From an uncultured Muribaculaceae bacterium (GTDB taxonomy: Bacteria > Bacteroidota > Bacteroidia > Bacteroidales > Muribaculaceae): a stretch of 64,000 nucleotides of DNA. A program made the translations under genes and the position numbers. The stretch spans positions 1 to 64,000 of the forward strand of contig CAJUPZ010000005.1 in NCBI GenBank assembly GCA_910588065.1, in the 5' to 3' direction. The notes beneath the pieces were generated by a model. That model had not been told where the DNA came from and did no database searches. It saw only the letters and a program-made list of their open reading frames with translations. Numbering within the stretch: the first letter of the stretch is position 1; every line of letters starts with the position of its first letter. Shown here piece after piece: positions 51,609 to 60,974 of this stretch.

Positions 51609-52728
51609 CATAATATCGGCTACACAGGTACTCGCAGCGACAAAGTGCCTTGACCGGAATATGCCTTTCGCCCTCTATGCAAGGCCCGGGGAAGTGCAAT
51701 GCACTTTTCAGGCGAGCGGACGTTGTGACAGCAGAAGTGTCAACGATTTCTGCAGTGGGGCGTCCGACGACTTTGCCGTGAGCATGTTTGACAATCCGGC
51801 ACACTGCGTTGTTATACCGGCCGGGCTGACTGCCAAAGATATTCTTGCGGGTGATTTCCGCGGATGCGAGGCAGATTTGTTGCCGGCTGTGCAATCCACT
51901 GATTACACCACCTATTCAAGCTCTGTTGGCGCACTGATTGCAGAAATGAAGGCTGACCACAGCAAGACAGTTGTGAGCCGTATCATAAAATGCGTGGGGG
52001 TGGATCCGGTGCTTGCCGCCCAGAGATATTTCAAGTTGTTCAGGGACACTTTCCGCTATCTCTATTTCACTCCGCAGACAGGGATATGGCTCGGAGCCAC
52101 ACCGGAGTCTCTCTGCTCATACAATAGAAGCTGCAATCTGATCACCACCATGTCGCTTGCCGGCACCAGACCCGCGGAAAGTGAAGGGGAGTGGGACATC
52201 AAAAATGTGGATGAGCACCGCTTTGTAACCGATTTTATATGCTCGGTGTTGAAAGGCAATTGCTCCAAGGTAGAGGTAGGCACTCCCTTTTCATTACGCT
52301 ACGGAGCCATAGAGCACCTGTGCGAGCGGATTGAAGCGCACGGAGTCACAGACCTTTCGGCTATAATAGCTGAGCTATCTCCCACGCCGGCAGTGTGTGG
52401 CACCCCGCGCGATGTTGCAATGCGGCGCATCCGCAGAGTTGAGCACCATGAGCGTTATTGCTACGGGGGATGGGTAGGAGTTGTTGGCGACAACGTTGTT
52501 GACTGCTATGTAAACTTGCGCTGTGCACTTGCCGGTAAAGGTGACGGTGACACATATATATATAATGTGTATGCCGGCGGAGGAGTGACAGGACAGTCAG
52601 ACGCGGCAGATGAATGGCGCGAAGCTGATGCCAAAGCCTCGGCTCTGCTCAGTTGCATCGGTCAGAAATCCGGCTGCCATTCCACAATATCTCCTGACAA
52701 TGATCGTCTGACATCCACCAGACGCTGA
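51595..52728 (+). CDS. menF: Isochorismate synthase-type chorismate-binding enzyme
   Basis: The 377-residue protein matches the MenF/EntC family: KIV-type HxxL region, GATPESLCSYN, LAGTRP near the middle, a FLVTDFI-type helix (HRFVTDFICSVLKG), ELSPTPAVCGTPRD and RHERYCYGGWVG-like end. It makes isochorismate for menaquinone. The usual partner menD is not next to it; instead convergent nrdG overlaps its last 67 bases. The final 20-odd residues read like run-on sequence. Confidence 0.88.
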   Translation: MSPNDIISATQVLAATKCLDRNMPFALYARPGEVQCTFQASGRCDSRSVNDFCSGASDDFAVSMFDNPAHCVVIPAGLTAKDILAGDFRGCEADLLPAVQSTDYTTYSSSVGALIAEMKADHSKTVVSRIIKCVGVDPVLAAQRYFKLFRDTFRYLYFTPQTGIWLGATPESLCSYNRSCNLITTMSLAGTRPAESEGEWDIKNVDEHRFVTDFICSVLKGNCSKVEVGTPFSLRYGAIEHLCERIEAHGVTDLSAIIAELSPTPAVCGTPRDVAMRRIRRVEHHERYCYGGWVGVVGDNVVDCYVNLRCALAGKGDGDTYIYNVYAGGGVTGQSDAADEWREADAKASALLSCIGQKSGCHSTISPDNDRLTSTRR

Positions 52729-53150
52729 TTGGATGAGCCCCGGAACAGCAGCGAGGTGTCGCGCAGATGTTCAACAAACGGGCCGTCGACAATCACATCA
52801 ATGTATTCCAGCAACGCGCTGAACTCAGGCATTGCCGCTATCTGCTCGAAAAGAAATCCGGTGTAGAGCCATATATTTTTACCGGAACTCTTTATAGCCT
52901 TGCACAGCGGCAGCAACTTATCTGCCTGATATAAAGGGTCTCCACCGCTGAAGCTCACATTCATTCCGTTGCTCTCTATGCGATTCATTATGTCTTCAAC
53001 CGCCATGCTCTGTCCGGCTTCGAAATCCCATGACTGCGGATTATGGCACCCGGGGCACTGATGACGGCACCCTGCAAAATAGATGGCGGTCCGGAACCCC
53101 GGACCGTCAACTGTTGTGCCATCTATGATGCTTATCACTCTCAGGCTCAT
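52662..53150 (-). CDS. nrdG: Anaerobic ribonucleotide reductase activating protein
   Basis: The 162-residue radical SAM enzyme generates the glycyl radical on NrdD. The cluster motif is C28, C32, C35 (CRHQCPGC), preceded by VDGPGFR, with SFSGGDPLYQ further on. The start at MSLRVISI matches family length; an ATG 24 bases upstream overlaps the nrdD stop. It is directly downstream of nrdD and convergent with the chorismate-binding gene, with a 67-base overlap. Confidence 0.95.
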   Translation of the reverse strand: MSLRVISIIDGTTVDGPGFRTAIYFAGCRHQCPGCHNPQSWDFEAGQSMAVEDIMNRIESNGMNVSFSGGDPLYQADKLLPLCKAIKSSGKNIWLYTGFLFEQIAAMPEFSALLEYIDVIVDGPFVEHLRDTSLLFRGSSNQRLVDVRRSLSGDIVEWQPDF

Positions 53151-53160
53151 CGACGAGGCA

Positions 53161-55368
53161 TTATTTGTGAACAACCCTGTCGTTGAGCTCGGCCAGCTTG
53201 GCGTTGTTCCAGCGGTCGGTTGTGCCTACAAGGTAGCCGGTGATACGCTGCAGCTTGTCAATCTCCTTGCTTCCGCATTTGGGGCATTCCTCCAGATTCT
53301 CGGAGGCATCCTCGTACCCGCAGCACATACATCTGTTGCGGTTGTGGTTCACCGAGCAATATCCGATATTGTTCTTGTCCATCAGATCCACGATGTCTGC
53401 GATAGCTTTGGGGTTGTGTGTGGCATCACCATCAATCTCCACATAGAAGATATGTCCGCCGCCGGTAAGTTCATGGTAGGGGGCTTCCACTTCAGCCTTA
53501 TGCTTGGGCGAGCATTTGTAGTACACCGGCACATGGTTTGAATTGGTGTAATATATCTTGTCTGTGATGCCGGGCAAAATGCCGAAGCTCTTTCTATCCT
53601 TGGTTGTGAACTTGCCGCTGAGTCCTTCGGCGGGTGTTGCGAGCACAGAGAAATTGTGGCCGTATTTTTCGCTGAACTCATTGACTCGGCTGCGCATGTG
53701 CGACACAATCTTGAGTCCGAGAGCCTGCGCTTCCTCGCTCTCGCCGTGATGCTTGCCGGTGAGTGCTATCAGACATTCGGCCAGTCCGATGAAACCAATT
53801 CCGAGGGTGCCTTGATTGATGACACTCTCTATGGTCTGATCGGCGGAAAGATTCTCACACCCTACCCAAAGACGCGACATGAGAAGGGGGAACTGCTTCA
53901 CAAGAGCTGTTTTCTGGAAATTGAATCGGTCGCACAGTTGACGAGCCGTTATGTCAAGCACTTCATCAAGCTTTGCCATGAACCGGTCTATACGCTCCTG
54001 TTTGTCTTTTATCATCATGCATTCTATCGCTATGCGCACAATGTTGATGGTAGAGAAGCTGAGATTGCCGCGTCCTACAGATGTCTTTTCACCATAACGG
54101 TTTTCAAACACTCGTGTGCGGCATCCCATTGTCGCTACCTCGTAGCGGTAGCGTTCCGGATCATCGGCGCGCCATTTCTCGTGCTGATTGAATGTCGCGT
54201 CAAGATTCACAAAGTTGGGGAAGAATCTGCGTGCGGTCACCTTGCAAGCCAGCTTATACAGGTCGTAGTTGGGATCTTCAGGCAGATAGCTCACTCCGCG
54301 CTTCTTTTTCCATATCTGTATGGGGAATATGGCTGTGGCGCCGTTGCCGACACCCTGATAGGTGGTGTTGAGCAGCTCGCGGATAACACAGCGACCCTCG
54401 GCCGAGGTGTCGGTGCCGTAGTTTATTGAGCTGAACACAACCTGGTTGCCACCTCTGGAGTGAATCGTGTTCATATTGTGGATAAAGGCCTCCATGCTCT
54501 GATGCACACGCTCAACGGTTTTGTTTACAGCATGCTGAACATATCGCTCATCGCCTTGCAGGCCGTCCAGCGACTTGCTTTCATAGTCCTTCATCTCTGT
54601 ATCATAAAGATGACTGAGGTCCTTGCCGGTGAGCGATTCGAGGGTCTTTATCTCCTCAATGAATGAGCTGCGCACAAATGGAGCGAGATAGAAGTCAAAC
54701 GCCGGAATGGCCTGACCGCCGTGCATCTCGTTTTGCGCTGTTTCCAAGGATATGCAGGATATGATGCTTGCGGTCTCGATGCGCTTTGCAGGCCGGGATT
54801 CTCCATGTCCGGCTGTGAAGCCGAACTTAAGAATTTTGTCAAGCGGATGCTGAACACAGGTGAGGCTCTTGGTAGGGTAGTAGTCCTTGTCGTGGATATG
54901 CAGATAGCCGTTGCGTACAGCGTCGCGGGCCTCTTGTGACAGCAGATAGTCGTCGACAAACGGCTTCGTTGTTTCGCTGGCAAACTTCATCATCATTCCT
55001 GCCGGCGAGTCGGTGTTCATGTTGGCGTTCTCGCGCGTAATCTCATTGTTTTTGGCTTCAATGATTTCGAGAAACATATCGCGGGTTTTGGCCCGGCGGG
55101 CAATACTGCGCTGGTCACGGTAGGCGATATACCGCTTGGCAACCTCCTGTCTGGGACTGTTCATCAGCTCCACCTCAACCCGATCCTGAATCTCCTCCAC
55201 GCTCATGCGCTCCTTGCCGGTGATGCCGATGCGATCTGCTATTTTCTGGATAAGAGCCTCATCCTCACCACGCTCGGTCTGAAGCATGGCCTTGCGGATT
55301 GCCGCCTTTATCTTCTCTTCATTGTAGCCGACAACTCTACCGTCGCGCTTTACCACTATCTGTATCAT
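53161..55368 (-). CDS. nrdD: Anaerobic ribonucleoside-triphosphate reductase
   Basis: The 735-residue class III reductase reduces NTPs without oxygen. It has an N-terminal ATP-cone (about 3-90, VKRDGRVVGYNEEKIKAAI), a ten-stranded barrel, a zinc site (CMCCGY ... CPKCG near the end) and the glycyl radical loop RITGYLVG (candidate G711). The start at MIQIVVKRDG is set by the ATP-cone. A TACCTTTG promoter lies 23 bases upstream. It forms an operon with nrdG. Confidence 0.97.
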   Translation of the reverse strand: MIQIVVKRDGRVVGYNEEKIKAAIRKAMLQTERGEDEALIQKIADRIGITGKERMSVEEIQDRVEVELMNSPRQEVAKRYIAYRDQRSIARRAKTRDMFLEIIEAKNNEITRENANMNTDSPAGMMMKFASETTKPFVDDYLLSQEARDAVRNGYLHIHDKDYYPTKSLTCVQHPLDKILKFGFTAGHGESRPAKRIETASIISCISLETAQNEMHGGQAIPAFDFYLAPFVRSSFIEEIKTLESLTGKDLSHLYDTEMKDYESKSLDGLQGDERYVQHAVNKTVERVHQSMEAFIHNMNTIHSRGGNQVVFSSINYGTDTSAEGRCVIRELLNTTYQGVGNGATAIFPIQIWKKKRGVSYLPEDPNYDLYKLACKVTARRFFPNFVNLDATFNQHEKWRADDPERYRYEVATMGCRTRVFENRYGEKTSVGRGNLSFSTINIVRIAIECMMIKDKQERIDRFMAKLDEVLDITARQLCDRFNFQKTALVKQFPLLMSRLWVGCENLSADQTIESVINQGTLGIGFIGLAECLIALTGKHHGESEEAQALGLKIVSHMRSRVNEFSEKYGHNFSVLATPAEGLSGKFTTKDRKSFGILPGITDKIYYTNSNHVPVYYKCSPKHKAEVEAPYHELTGGGHIFYVEIDGDATHNPKAIADIVDLMDKNNIGYCSVNHNRNRCMCCGYEDASENLEECPKCGSKEIDKLQRITGYLVGTTDRWNNAKLAELNDRVVHK

Positions 55369-55391
55369 ATCCTTGTCTTTTTTGTTTACGG

Positions 55392-55399
55392 CAAAGGTA
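55392..55399 (-). promoter_or_regulatory. nrdD promoter -7 element (TACCTTTG)
   Basis: The minus strand reads TACCTTTG, 23 bases upstream of the nrdD start, with TTTTGCC about 20 bases further upstream. Confidence 0.6.
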
Positions 55400-55726
55400 G
55401 CCACAATTATCCGTTCCGGCAAAATATTTCAGCTAAAATTATTTGCAAAATTACTTTTTGGAAAACTTTTTAAATAGCTAAAAATTATAACTTATTGATA
55501 TATAGTAATGTAACATTTCATTTTGGACAACTTTGAATTATTTTTGTGTTGATTGTATTGTGCGTTTGATGCACTCGTTGTAATTCCGGTTATGACCGCA
55601 ACTACCGCCGCGCTGCATCCTCGCCTCAATTCTCACCGCCGCATAGATACTTTAATTACACCTTAATTATGTACCCCAAAGGCGAAAAAAGATGGAAAAT
55701 AGTTGCAAACCGGGGCTTCAAGACAT

Positions 55727-55734
55727 TATCTTTG
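55727..55734 (+). promoter_or_regulatory. NSS transporter promoter -7 element (TATCTTTG)
   Basis: TATCTTTG lies 32 bases before the first transporter gene, with a TTG at 55703-55705 (21-base spacing). Confidence 0.62.
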
Positions 55735-55766
55735 CAGAATATTGTACTTAACGCAGTGAATAAACC

Positions 55767-57131
55767 ATGGGTAAAAAAGCACAGTTTGGCTCTAAGATAG
55801 GCCTTATAGCTGCCACTGTCGGCTCGGCGGTGGGGCTCGGCAATGTGTGGCGGTTTCCGGCAGAGGCTCAGGCAAACGGAGGCGCCGCTTTTCTGATTGT
55901 TTACATAGCCTGTGTGTTCATTCTCGGTGTGCCTGTGATGGTGAGCGAGTTTGCCCTTGGCCGTGCGGGCAGGAGTGATGCCGTGGGTGCATTCAAGAAT
56001 CTCGGGGCTGCAAAGCCGTGGTGGAGTGTAGGAGCGCTTGCAGTGCTTGCAAGCTATATGATTCTTTGCTTCTATATGGTTGTTGCCGGATGGACAATCG
56101 AATATCTCTGGAGCTCAATCTCCGGCTCGCTATATGATTTTACGGACACCGCCTCGGACGAAGCAGGATTCACCCACAAAATGCAGCAGATGATCGGAGG
56201 TAGCTATCGGCCTCTTGTTGCCACATATGTTACCATACTTATTAATATAGGTGTGCTTGTAGTGGGGGTACAGAAGGGCATAGAGCGGCTGAGCAACATA
56301 CTTATGCCGGTGCTGTTTCTCGTCCTTATTGCAATGTGCGGGGTTGCGCTGTCACTTGACAAGGCTTCCGAGGGGTTGGCATACTTCCTTAACCCCGATT
56401 TTAGTAAAATTACTCCTGCCGTTGTTCTCAATGCTCTCGGTCAAGCCTTCTTTTCGCTGAGCCTCGGAATGGGCATCCTCATCACATACTCCTCTTATTT
56501 CCCGAACTCGACAAAACTTACCAAGACAGCGGTGACTGTGAGTCTGCTCGACCTGCTTGTTGCCATTATGATGGGCATAATAATTTTCCCCGCCATAACA
56601 TCTTTCGGCCTCACGGATGCCAATCTTGAGGGCACAGCCCTTGTATTTGTAACCCTGCCTGAGGTATTCCGGATGATGCCGGCAACAGCCTTGTGGTCTA
56701 CTTTATTCTTCCTTCTCCTCACAGTAGCGGCAATCACAAGCACCATCTCCATAGCCGAAGTCACGGTAGCTTTTGTCAGCGACCGCTTCAAAACCTCCCG
56801 GCTGAAGGCCTGCATGATAACCCTGCTGCCACTATTCGCATTCAGCACCGTCTGCTCGCTGTCGTTGAGTGGGGATAGCCCCTTGCGCATTGCCGGCATG
56901 AGCGTTTTCGATATGCTTGACAGCGTGTCCACAAACATTCTGCTTCCGGTGGTGTCGATAGGGGTGTGCGTGTACCTCGGCTGGTTTGCACCAAAGAAAG
57001 TGCTGCCGGATGAAATATCCAATCATGGCAATGCCAGCCATCACCCGGTGTCTCTTATCCGTTTCATTATCCGCTACCTCGCTCCCGCTCTCATAGCGCT
57101 GGTATTGGCAAGCTACTTTTTCAATGTCTGA
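55767..57131 (+). CDS. Sodium-dependent transporter, NSS/SNF family (1)
   Basis: The 454-residue protein has about 12 membrane helices and the NSS signature GSAVGLGNVWRFP in helix 1, then GVPVMVSEFALGR and FFSLSLGMGILITYSSYF in helix 6. NSS carriers import amino acids or related amines with sodium. It is the first gene of a three-gene set with a small membrane protein and a second NSS carrier. Substrate unknown. Confidence 0.94.
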   Translation: MGKKAQFGSKIGLIAATVGSAVGLGNVWRFPAEAQANGGAAFLIVYIACVFILGVPVMVSEFALGRAGRSDAVGAFKNLGAAKPWWSVGALAVLASYMILCFYMVVAGWTIEYLWSSISGSLYDFTDTASDEAGFTHKMQQMIGGSYRPLVATYVTILINIGVLVVGVQKGIERLSNILMPVLFLVLIAMCGVALSLDKASEGLAYFLNPDFSKITPAVVLNALGQAFFSLSLGMGILITYSSYFPNSTKLTKTAVTVSLLDLLVAIMMGIIIFPAITSFGLTDANLEGTALVFVTLPEVFRMMPATALWSTLFFLLLTVAAITSTISIAEVTVAFVSDRFKTSRLKACMITLLPLFAFSTVCSLSLSGDSPLRIAGMSVFDMLDSVSTNILLPVVSIGVCVYLGWFAPKKVLPDEISNHGNASHHPVSLIRFIIRYLAPALIALVLASYFFNV

Positions 57132-57411
57132 CAAAAGTTTTACATCGGCTGAGAGGCGCGGACTGATATTGCTTCTTATAATAATCACATTGTTGCTTGG
57201 CATCGCTGTGATAAACCGGGCATGCAATCGTGTTTCCCCACCGGCACCGCTGACCGAGGCTGCAAAATCAGCCCACGACTCGCTGATCTCCTCAATCGAC
57301 AGCGTCACCACTCCCAAGGCCACACCCAAGCCAAAGAAAAAGGCCGGAGCCGGCAAAAAGAAAGCTCCGGACGGAACCAAACGAAACTACTTATCAGAAC
57401 CTGTACAATGA
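57124..57411 (+). CDS. Small single-pass membrane protein between two NSS carriers
   Basis: The 95-residue protein has one membrane helix (about 13-31, LILLLIIITLLLGIAVIN) and a Lys/Pro/Ala-rich basic tail (KPKKKAGAGKKKAPDG). It overlaps the first carrier by 8 bases and the second by 4, so all three should be translated together. Its place suggests an accessory subunit, but no family is recognised. Confidence 0.72.
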   Translation: MSDKSFTSAERRGLILLLIIITLLLGIAVINRACNRVSPPAPLTEAAKSAHDSLISSIDSVTTPKATPKPKKKAGAGKKKAPDGTKRNYLSEPVQ

Positions 57412-58769
57412 ACAAACCCGACAAACAAGGCCAGCGTGCCCGCTTCAATACTAAGATAGGTGTAATAGCGACAACGGTAGGATCGGCTGTCGGCCTCGGC
57501 AATATCTGGCGTTTCCCTTACGAGGCGGGGAGCAACGGTGGCGGGGCATTCATGCTTTGCTATATAATGTTCATATTCATCATAGGAGTGCCGGTGATAT
57601 GCGCCGAATTCATTATGGGCAGAGGCACCCGCAGCAATATTCTTGGAGCCTACCGCAAACTATCGCGCGGCAAATGGTATATAGCCGGATTTATGGGAAT
57701 AGCCGCCTCTGTGGCGATACTGAGCTTCTATTCGGTTGTTGCCGGATGGATATGTGAGTATTTTGTGCAATCGGTGAGGGGCGAACTGATGTTGGCATCC
57801 TCCAGCGAGTATCATGAGGCTTTTGACCAATTCTCTACCGGCAACTGGCGGCCGGTTGTATGGACTCTGATATTCCTTTCCCTTAACTTCCTGATTCTCG
57901 TCAGGGGAGTGACCAAGGGCATAGAGCGGATGTCAAATATTCTGATGCCGCTGCTGTTTATACTGCTTATGATATTCTGCGTAAATTCGCTAACGCTCAG
58001 CGGTGCCTCGGAAGGCCTGGCTTTCCTCTTTAATCCCGATTTCTCAAAAATCACCCCAAGGGTGCTTCTGTCCGCTATGGGGCAGGCGTTCTTTTCGCTG
58101 AGCCTCGGCCTCGGATGTATGACAACATACGCATCCTACTTCGGCAATAAAACCCGTCTCGGCCGCACAGCCATAACCACGGCGAGCCTCGACACCCTTG
58201 TTGCCGTACTTGCCGGTGTGATTATATTTCCCGCTGTTTTTTCGTTCGGAATCTCACCGCAGGCAGGCCCCACACTGGTATTTGAGGTGCTTCCGGCAAT
58301 CTTTAACAGTCTTCCGGGCGGGGTTGTGTGGTCATCCCTCTTCTTCTTTCTGCTGATTCTGGCTTCACTGACCTCAACTATTTCCATGAGCGAGATATCA
58401 ATCGCTTTCATGACCGAGGAGCTGAAGATGAAACGCCGTACCGCAACTATTGTCAACACGCTGATTGCCATGGCGCTCGGCTCTCTCTGTGCACTGAGTT
58501 TCGGAGCGCTCTCCGGCTTTACTATTTTCGGCATGACCATCTTCAACTTCTTCGACTACCTCGCTTCCAATATCCTTCTGCCTATAGGCGGCATGATAGC
58601 ATCCGTTTTTGTGGGCTGGGTGGTTGACCGACGCTTTATCCGCAACCAGCTTACTGCAAATGGCTCCATAAAATTCCGCGCATACTCTCTGATTCTGTTC
58701 TGTCTGCGCTATGTCGCCCCGGCCGGAATAGCTCTGGTATTCCTCAATTCCATAGGCATAATCTCGTAA
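57408..58769 (+). CDS. Sodium-dependent transporter, NSS/SNF family (2)
   Basis: The 453-residue protein is a paralogue of the first carrier with the same signatures (GSAVGLGNIWRFPYEAGSNG, FFSLSLGLGCMTTYASYFG) and about 12 helices. The start at MNKPDKQG gives an ATGA overlap with the small membrane protein; the longer frame upstream lies over that gene. A strong terminator follows. Confidence 0.93.
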   Translation: MNKPDKQGQRARFNTKIGVIATTVGSAVGLGNIWRFPYEAGSNGGGAFMLCYIMFIFIIGVPVICAEFIMGRGTRSNILGAYRKLSRGKWYIAGFMGIAASVAILSFYSVVAGWICEYFVQSVRGELMLASSSEYHEAFDQFSTGNWRPVVWTLIFLSLNFLILVRGVTKGIERMSNILMPLLFILLMIFCVNSLTLSGASEGLAFLFNPDFSKITPRVLLSAMGQAFFSLSLGLGCMTTYASYFGNKTRLGRTAITTASLDTLVAVLAGVIIFPAVFSFGISPQAGPTLVFEVLPAIFNSLPGGVVWSSLFFFLLILASLTSTISMSEISIAFMTEELKMKRRTATIVNTLIAMALGSLCALSFGALSGFTIFGMTIFNFFDYLASNILLPIGGMIASVFVGWVVDRRFIRNQLTANGSIKFRAYSLILFCLRYVAPAGIALVFLNSIGIIS

Positions 58770-58802
58770 AATTGCTTAATATTCGCAGACACAACACGCT
58801 TT

Positions 58803-58829
58803 GGGGCGCTGAATCCGCGCCCCTTTTTG
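58803..58829 (+). terminator. Terminator after second NSS carrier
   Basis: GGGGCGC/GCGCCCC stem with a 7-base loop followed by TTTTTG, directly before the dacB promoter. Confidence 0.82.
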
Positions 58830-58837
58830 TAATTTTG
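58830..58837 (+). promoter_or_regulatory. dacB promoter -7 element (TAATTTTG)
   Basis: TAATTTTG lies 27 bases before the dacB start codon, immediately after the terminator T run. Confidence 0.55.
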
Positions 58838-58864
58838 CAGTATAATTTACGAGGACTTACCTAT

Positions 58865-60229
58865 ATGAAGCATAGAACATTTTCAGGACTCATATATGCG
58901 GCTGCCTTATTGCTTTGCCCTTTGGCGGGCGAGGCTGTCATGAAAGCCGAATTCAAGCTTCCGGCCTCGGCCAGAGCCGGAGTATATATCGAGGATATCA
59001 TCACCGGCGAGGTGATAACAGACATCAACGGCGAGTTGCCGCTGATACCCGCGAGCATCACCAAAGCTGTGACAACAGCCTCGGTGCTCGCGGAGTACAA
59101 CCCCGATTACCGCTTTACAACAAGTGTGTATATTCAAGGAAAGCAAAAAAACGGCACTGTTGACGGGGATATTGTGATAAAAGTATGCGGCGACCCGGCG
59201 CTCGAATCATCCCACTTCCCTGAAACAGCCGGATTCACAGACAGTATAGCCACATACCTTACGCGCAGGGGAATCAACGCTGTAACCGGCACTGTTGTCA
59301 TTGATGCCACAGCTTTTGTAGACCAGCCGCTGCCTGCGGGGTGGGTGGAAGAGGATTTTGCATGGCCATACGGAGCGGGACATTACTCGACGAATTTCCG
59401 CGACAACAAATTCATTCTGTCGATGCCGGGTCGCAAATCCACTCCCCATGTTCCCGGCCTTGTTGTGCGCCACACTCCGGCCAAAGGCTCTCTGAAAATA
59501 GAGCGCAAGCGCGACTCGAAGCAATTCATCAGCAGAGGCACTGTGAGGCGTGGAAAGCAGGAGGTTGTGTTGTCAAACCCTTCTCCGGACGAAACACTTC
59601 GCCACGAAACAATAGAGAAAATCAAGGATGCCGGTATAGCGATAGGCAACAAACAGGCAGGTAAGGACAAAGACAGGTCACTGCTGTACGAACACAGTTC
59701 GCCTGAATTGAGAGATATTCTCCGGAGCCTTATGGTCCGTAGCGACAACATGATGGCCGAAGGTGCACTGCGCATGATAGCCCCGGGAGACAGCCGTCAG
59801 AAAGCTGTTGAAAACGAGCTCCGTATATGGAATCTGAGAGACATAGACACCCAGGGAGTTAATCTTGAGGATGGCAGCGGACTATCACGCAACGACAGGC
59901 TTACACCTTATTTTATGGGCGATATGCTTGTCTGGATGGCCTCGCATCATAATGCCACAGACTACGTGAACCTGTTTCCAAAGGCTGGACTTGAAGGCAC
60001 TATGAAAAATTTTCTGTGCGACACCCCCCTTGAAGGTACTATAGCCATGAAAACAGGCAGCATGAGGGATGTACGCTGCTATGCCGGATACAAGCTTGAC
60101 AATGAGGGGTTTCCGACCCATGTTATTGTAGTGATGGTAAATAAATACGCCTGCGGCGGTGCTACCGTAAAAAAAGCGGTGGAGGACTTTCTGCTCTCCA
60201 CATTTGCCCCTGGATTTGACAGGGAGTAG
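58865..60229 (+). CDS. dacB: D-Ala-D-Ala carboxypeptidase/endopeptidase, PBP4 type
   Basis: The 454-residue periplasmic enzyme trims peptidoglycan peptides. It has a signal peptide (IYAAALLLCPLAGEA) and the three active-site motifs SITK at 64-67, SDN at 293-295 and KTG at 396-398. The long insert between the first two motifs is typical of class C PBPs. It has its own promoter. The start excludes an upstream extension that reads across the terminator. Confidence 0.95.
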   Translation: MKHRTFSGLIYAAALLLCPLAGEAVMKAEFKLPASARAGVYIEDIITGEVITDINGELPLIPASITKAVTTASVLAEYNPDYRFTTSVYIQGKQKNGTVDGDIVIKVCGDPALESSHFPETAGFTDSIATYLTRRGINAVTGTVVIDATAFVDQPLPAGWVEEDFAWPYGAGHYSTNFRDNKFILSMPGRKSTPHVPGLVVRHTPAKGSLKIERKRDSKQFISRGTVRRGKQEVVLSNPSPDETLRHETIEKIKDAGIAIGNKQAGKDKDRSLLYEHSSPELRDILRSLMVRSDNMMAEGALRMIAPGDSRQKAVENELRIWNLRDIDTQGVNLEDGSGLSRNDRLTPYFMGDMLVWMASHHNATDYVNLFPKAGLEGTMKNFLCDTPLEGTIAMKTGSMRDVRCYAGYKLDNEGFPTHVIVVMVNKYACGGATVKKAVEDFLLSTFAPGFDRE

Positions 60230-60280
60230 CCAAAGACCGTATAAGCGGGATTAAAATTTGGTTTTGCCCACCACTTATAT

Positions 60281-60288
60281 TAACTTTG
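60281..60288 (+). promoter_or_regulatory. Promoter -7 element (TAACTTTG)
   Basis: TAACTTTG lies 20 bases before the next gene, with TTTG at 60257-60260 (20-base spacing). Confidence 0.6.
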
Positions 60289-60308
60289 TGATAAAATAAA
60301 TCAGAAAT

Positions 60309-60968
60309 ATGACAAAAGACACTATAGACGAACTGCTGGAGCTGACCCTCGAAATGGAAGGGCTTCTGACACTGATGCTTAAACGCGATGACATGACTCC
60401 GCCGAGAGTCACGGCAATGCTGGAGCGAAAGGCATTACGGTTTAATGAACTGCTTGGTCTGCAGCCGGCAGAACCGCTCGGTCAGGCTACTGAACCGGCT
60501 GTTCAGACTGCTGTGGAAGCAGCGGATGCTGAGGAAATCATCGAGGCTCAGGCTACTGTGGAAACAGTGCGGCAGCAGGTAGTTGCAGAATCTGCAGAGC
60601 TTGAACAGCAGGAGGACGCTGAGCCGCAGTCCGAAGCGGATGAAATACAAGTGGCTGCCCCCGAATCAGAAACTGTCACGGCTCCCGAAGCAGCGGAGGA
60701 GCAGCATAGTGTTGAGGATGAGGCGCCTAAAGTGCTCAATGACGTACTTGCAAAGGGACCGCTGAAATTCACCATCAACGACAGATTCCGGTTCAGGAAC
60801 AACCTCTTTGATTCCAATGACGAGGAATTTGAGGGCACTCTCGCCATAATCTCAAATATGTCGACAATGGATGAGGTGAGCGACTATCTGTACAATGACC
60901 TCTGCCTTGATGCCGACAACGAGGATGTAAAAGCCTTTGTTGCGGTGCTCACCGCTCACTTTAACTGA
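60309..60968 (+). CDS. Conserved acidic protein with low-complexity middle
   Basis: The 219-residue protein has a helical N-terminus (LLELTLEMEGLLTLMLKRDD), a Glu/Ala/Gln/Val-rich low-complexity middle (about 60-145) and a conserved-looking C-terminus (KFTINDRFRFRNNLFDSND, then ISNMSTMDEVSDYLYNDL). The C-terminal block resembles uncharacterised proteins found across Bacteroidales. It is cytoplasmic, lies 6 bases before rsmI and likely shares its promoter with it. Function unknown. Confidence 0.72.
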   Translation: MTKDTIDELLELTLEMEGLLTLMLKRDDMTPPRVTAMLERKALRFNELLGLQPAEPLGQATEPAVQTAVEAADAEEIIEAQATVETVRQQVVAESAELEQQEDAEPQSEADEIQVAAPESETVTAPEAAEEQHSVEDEAPKVLNDVLAKGPLKFTINDRFRFRNNLFDSNDEEFEGTLAIISNMSTMDEVSDYLYNDLCLDADNEDVKAFVAVLTAHFN

Positions 60969-60974
60969 TGTGAC

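Larger units (their letters stand above)
55369..55766. other. Intergenic region with divergent promoters
   Basis: This AT-rich stretch of about 400 bases holds the nrdD promoter at its left side and the transporter promoter at its right side. Between them I see no gene, no strong hairpin and no recognised riboswitch. Confidence 0.6.
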
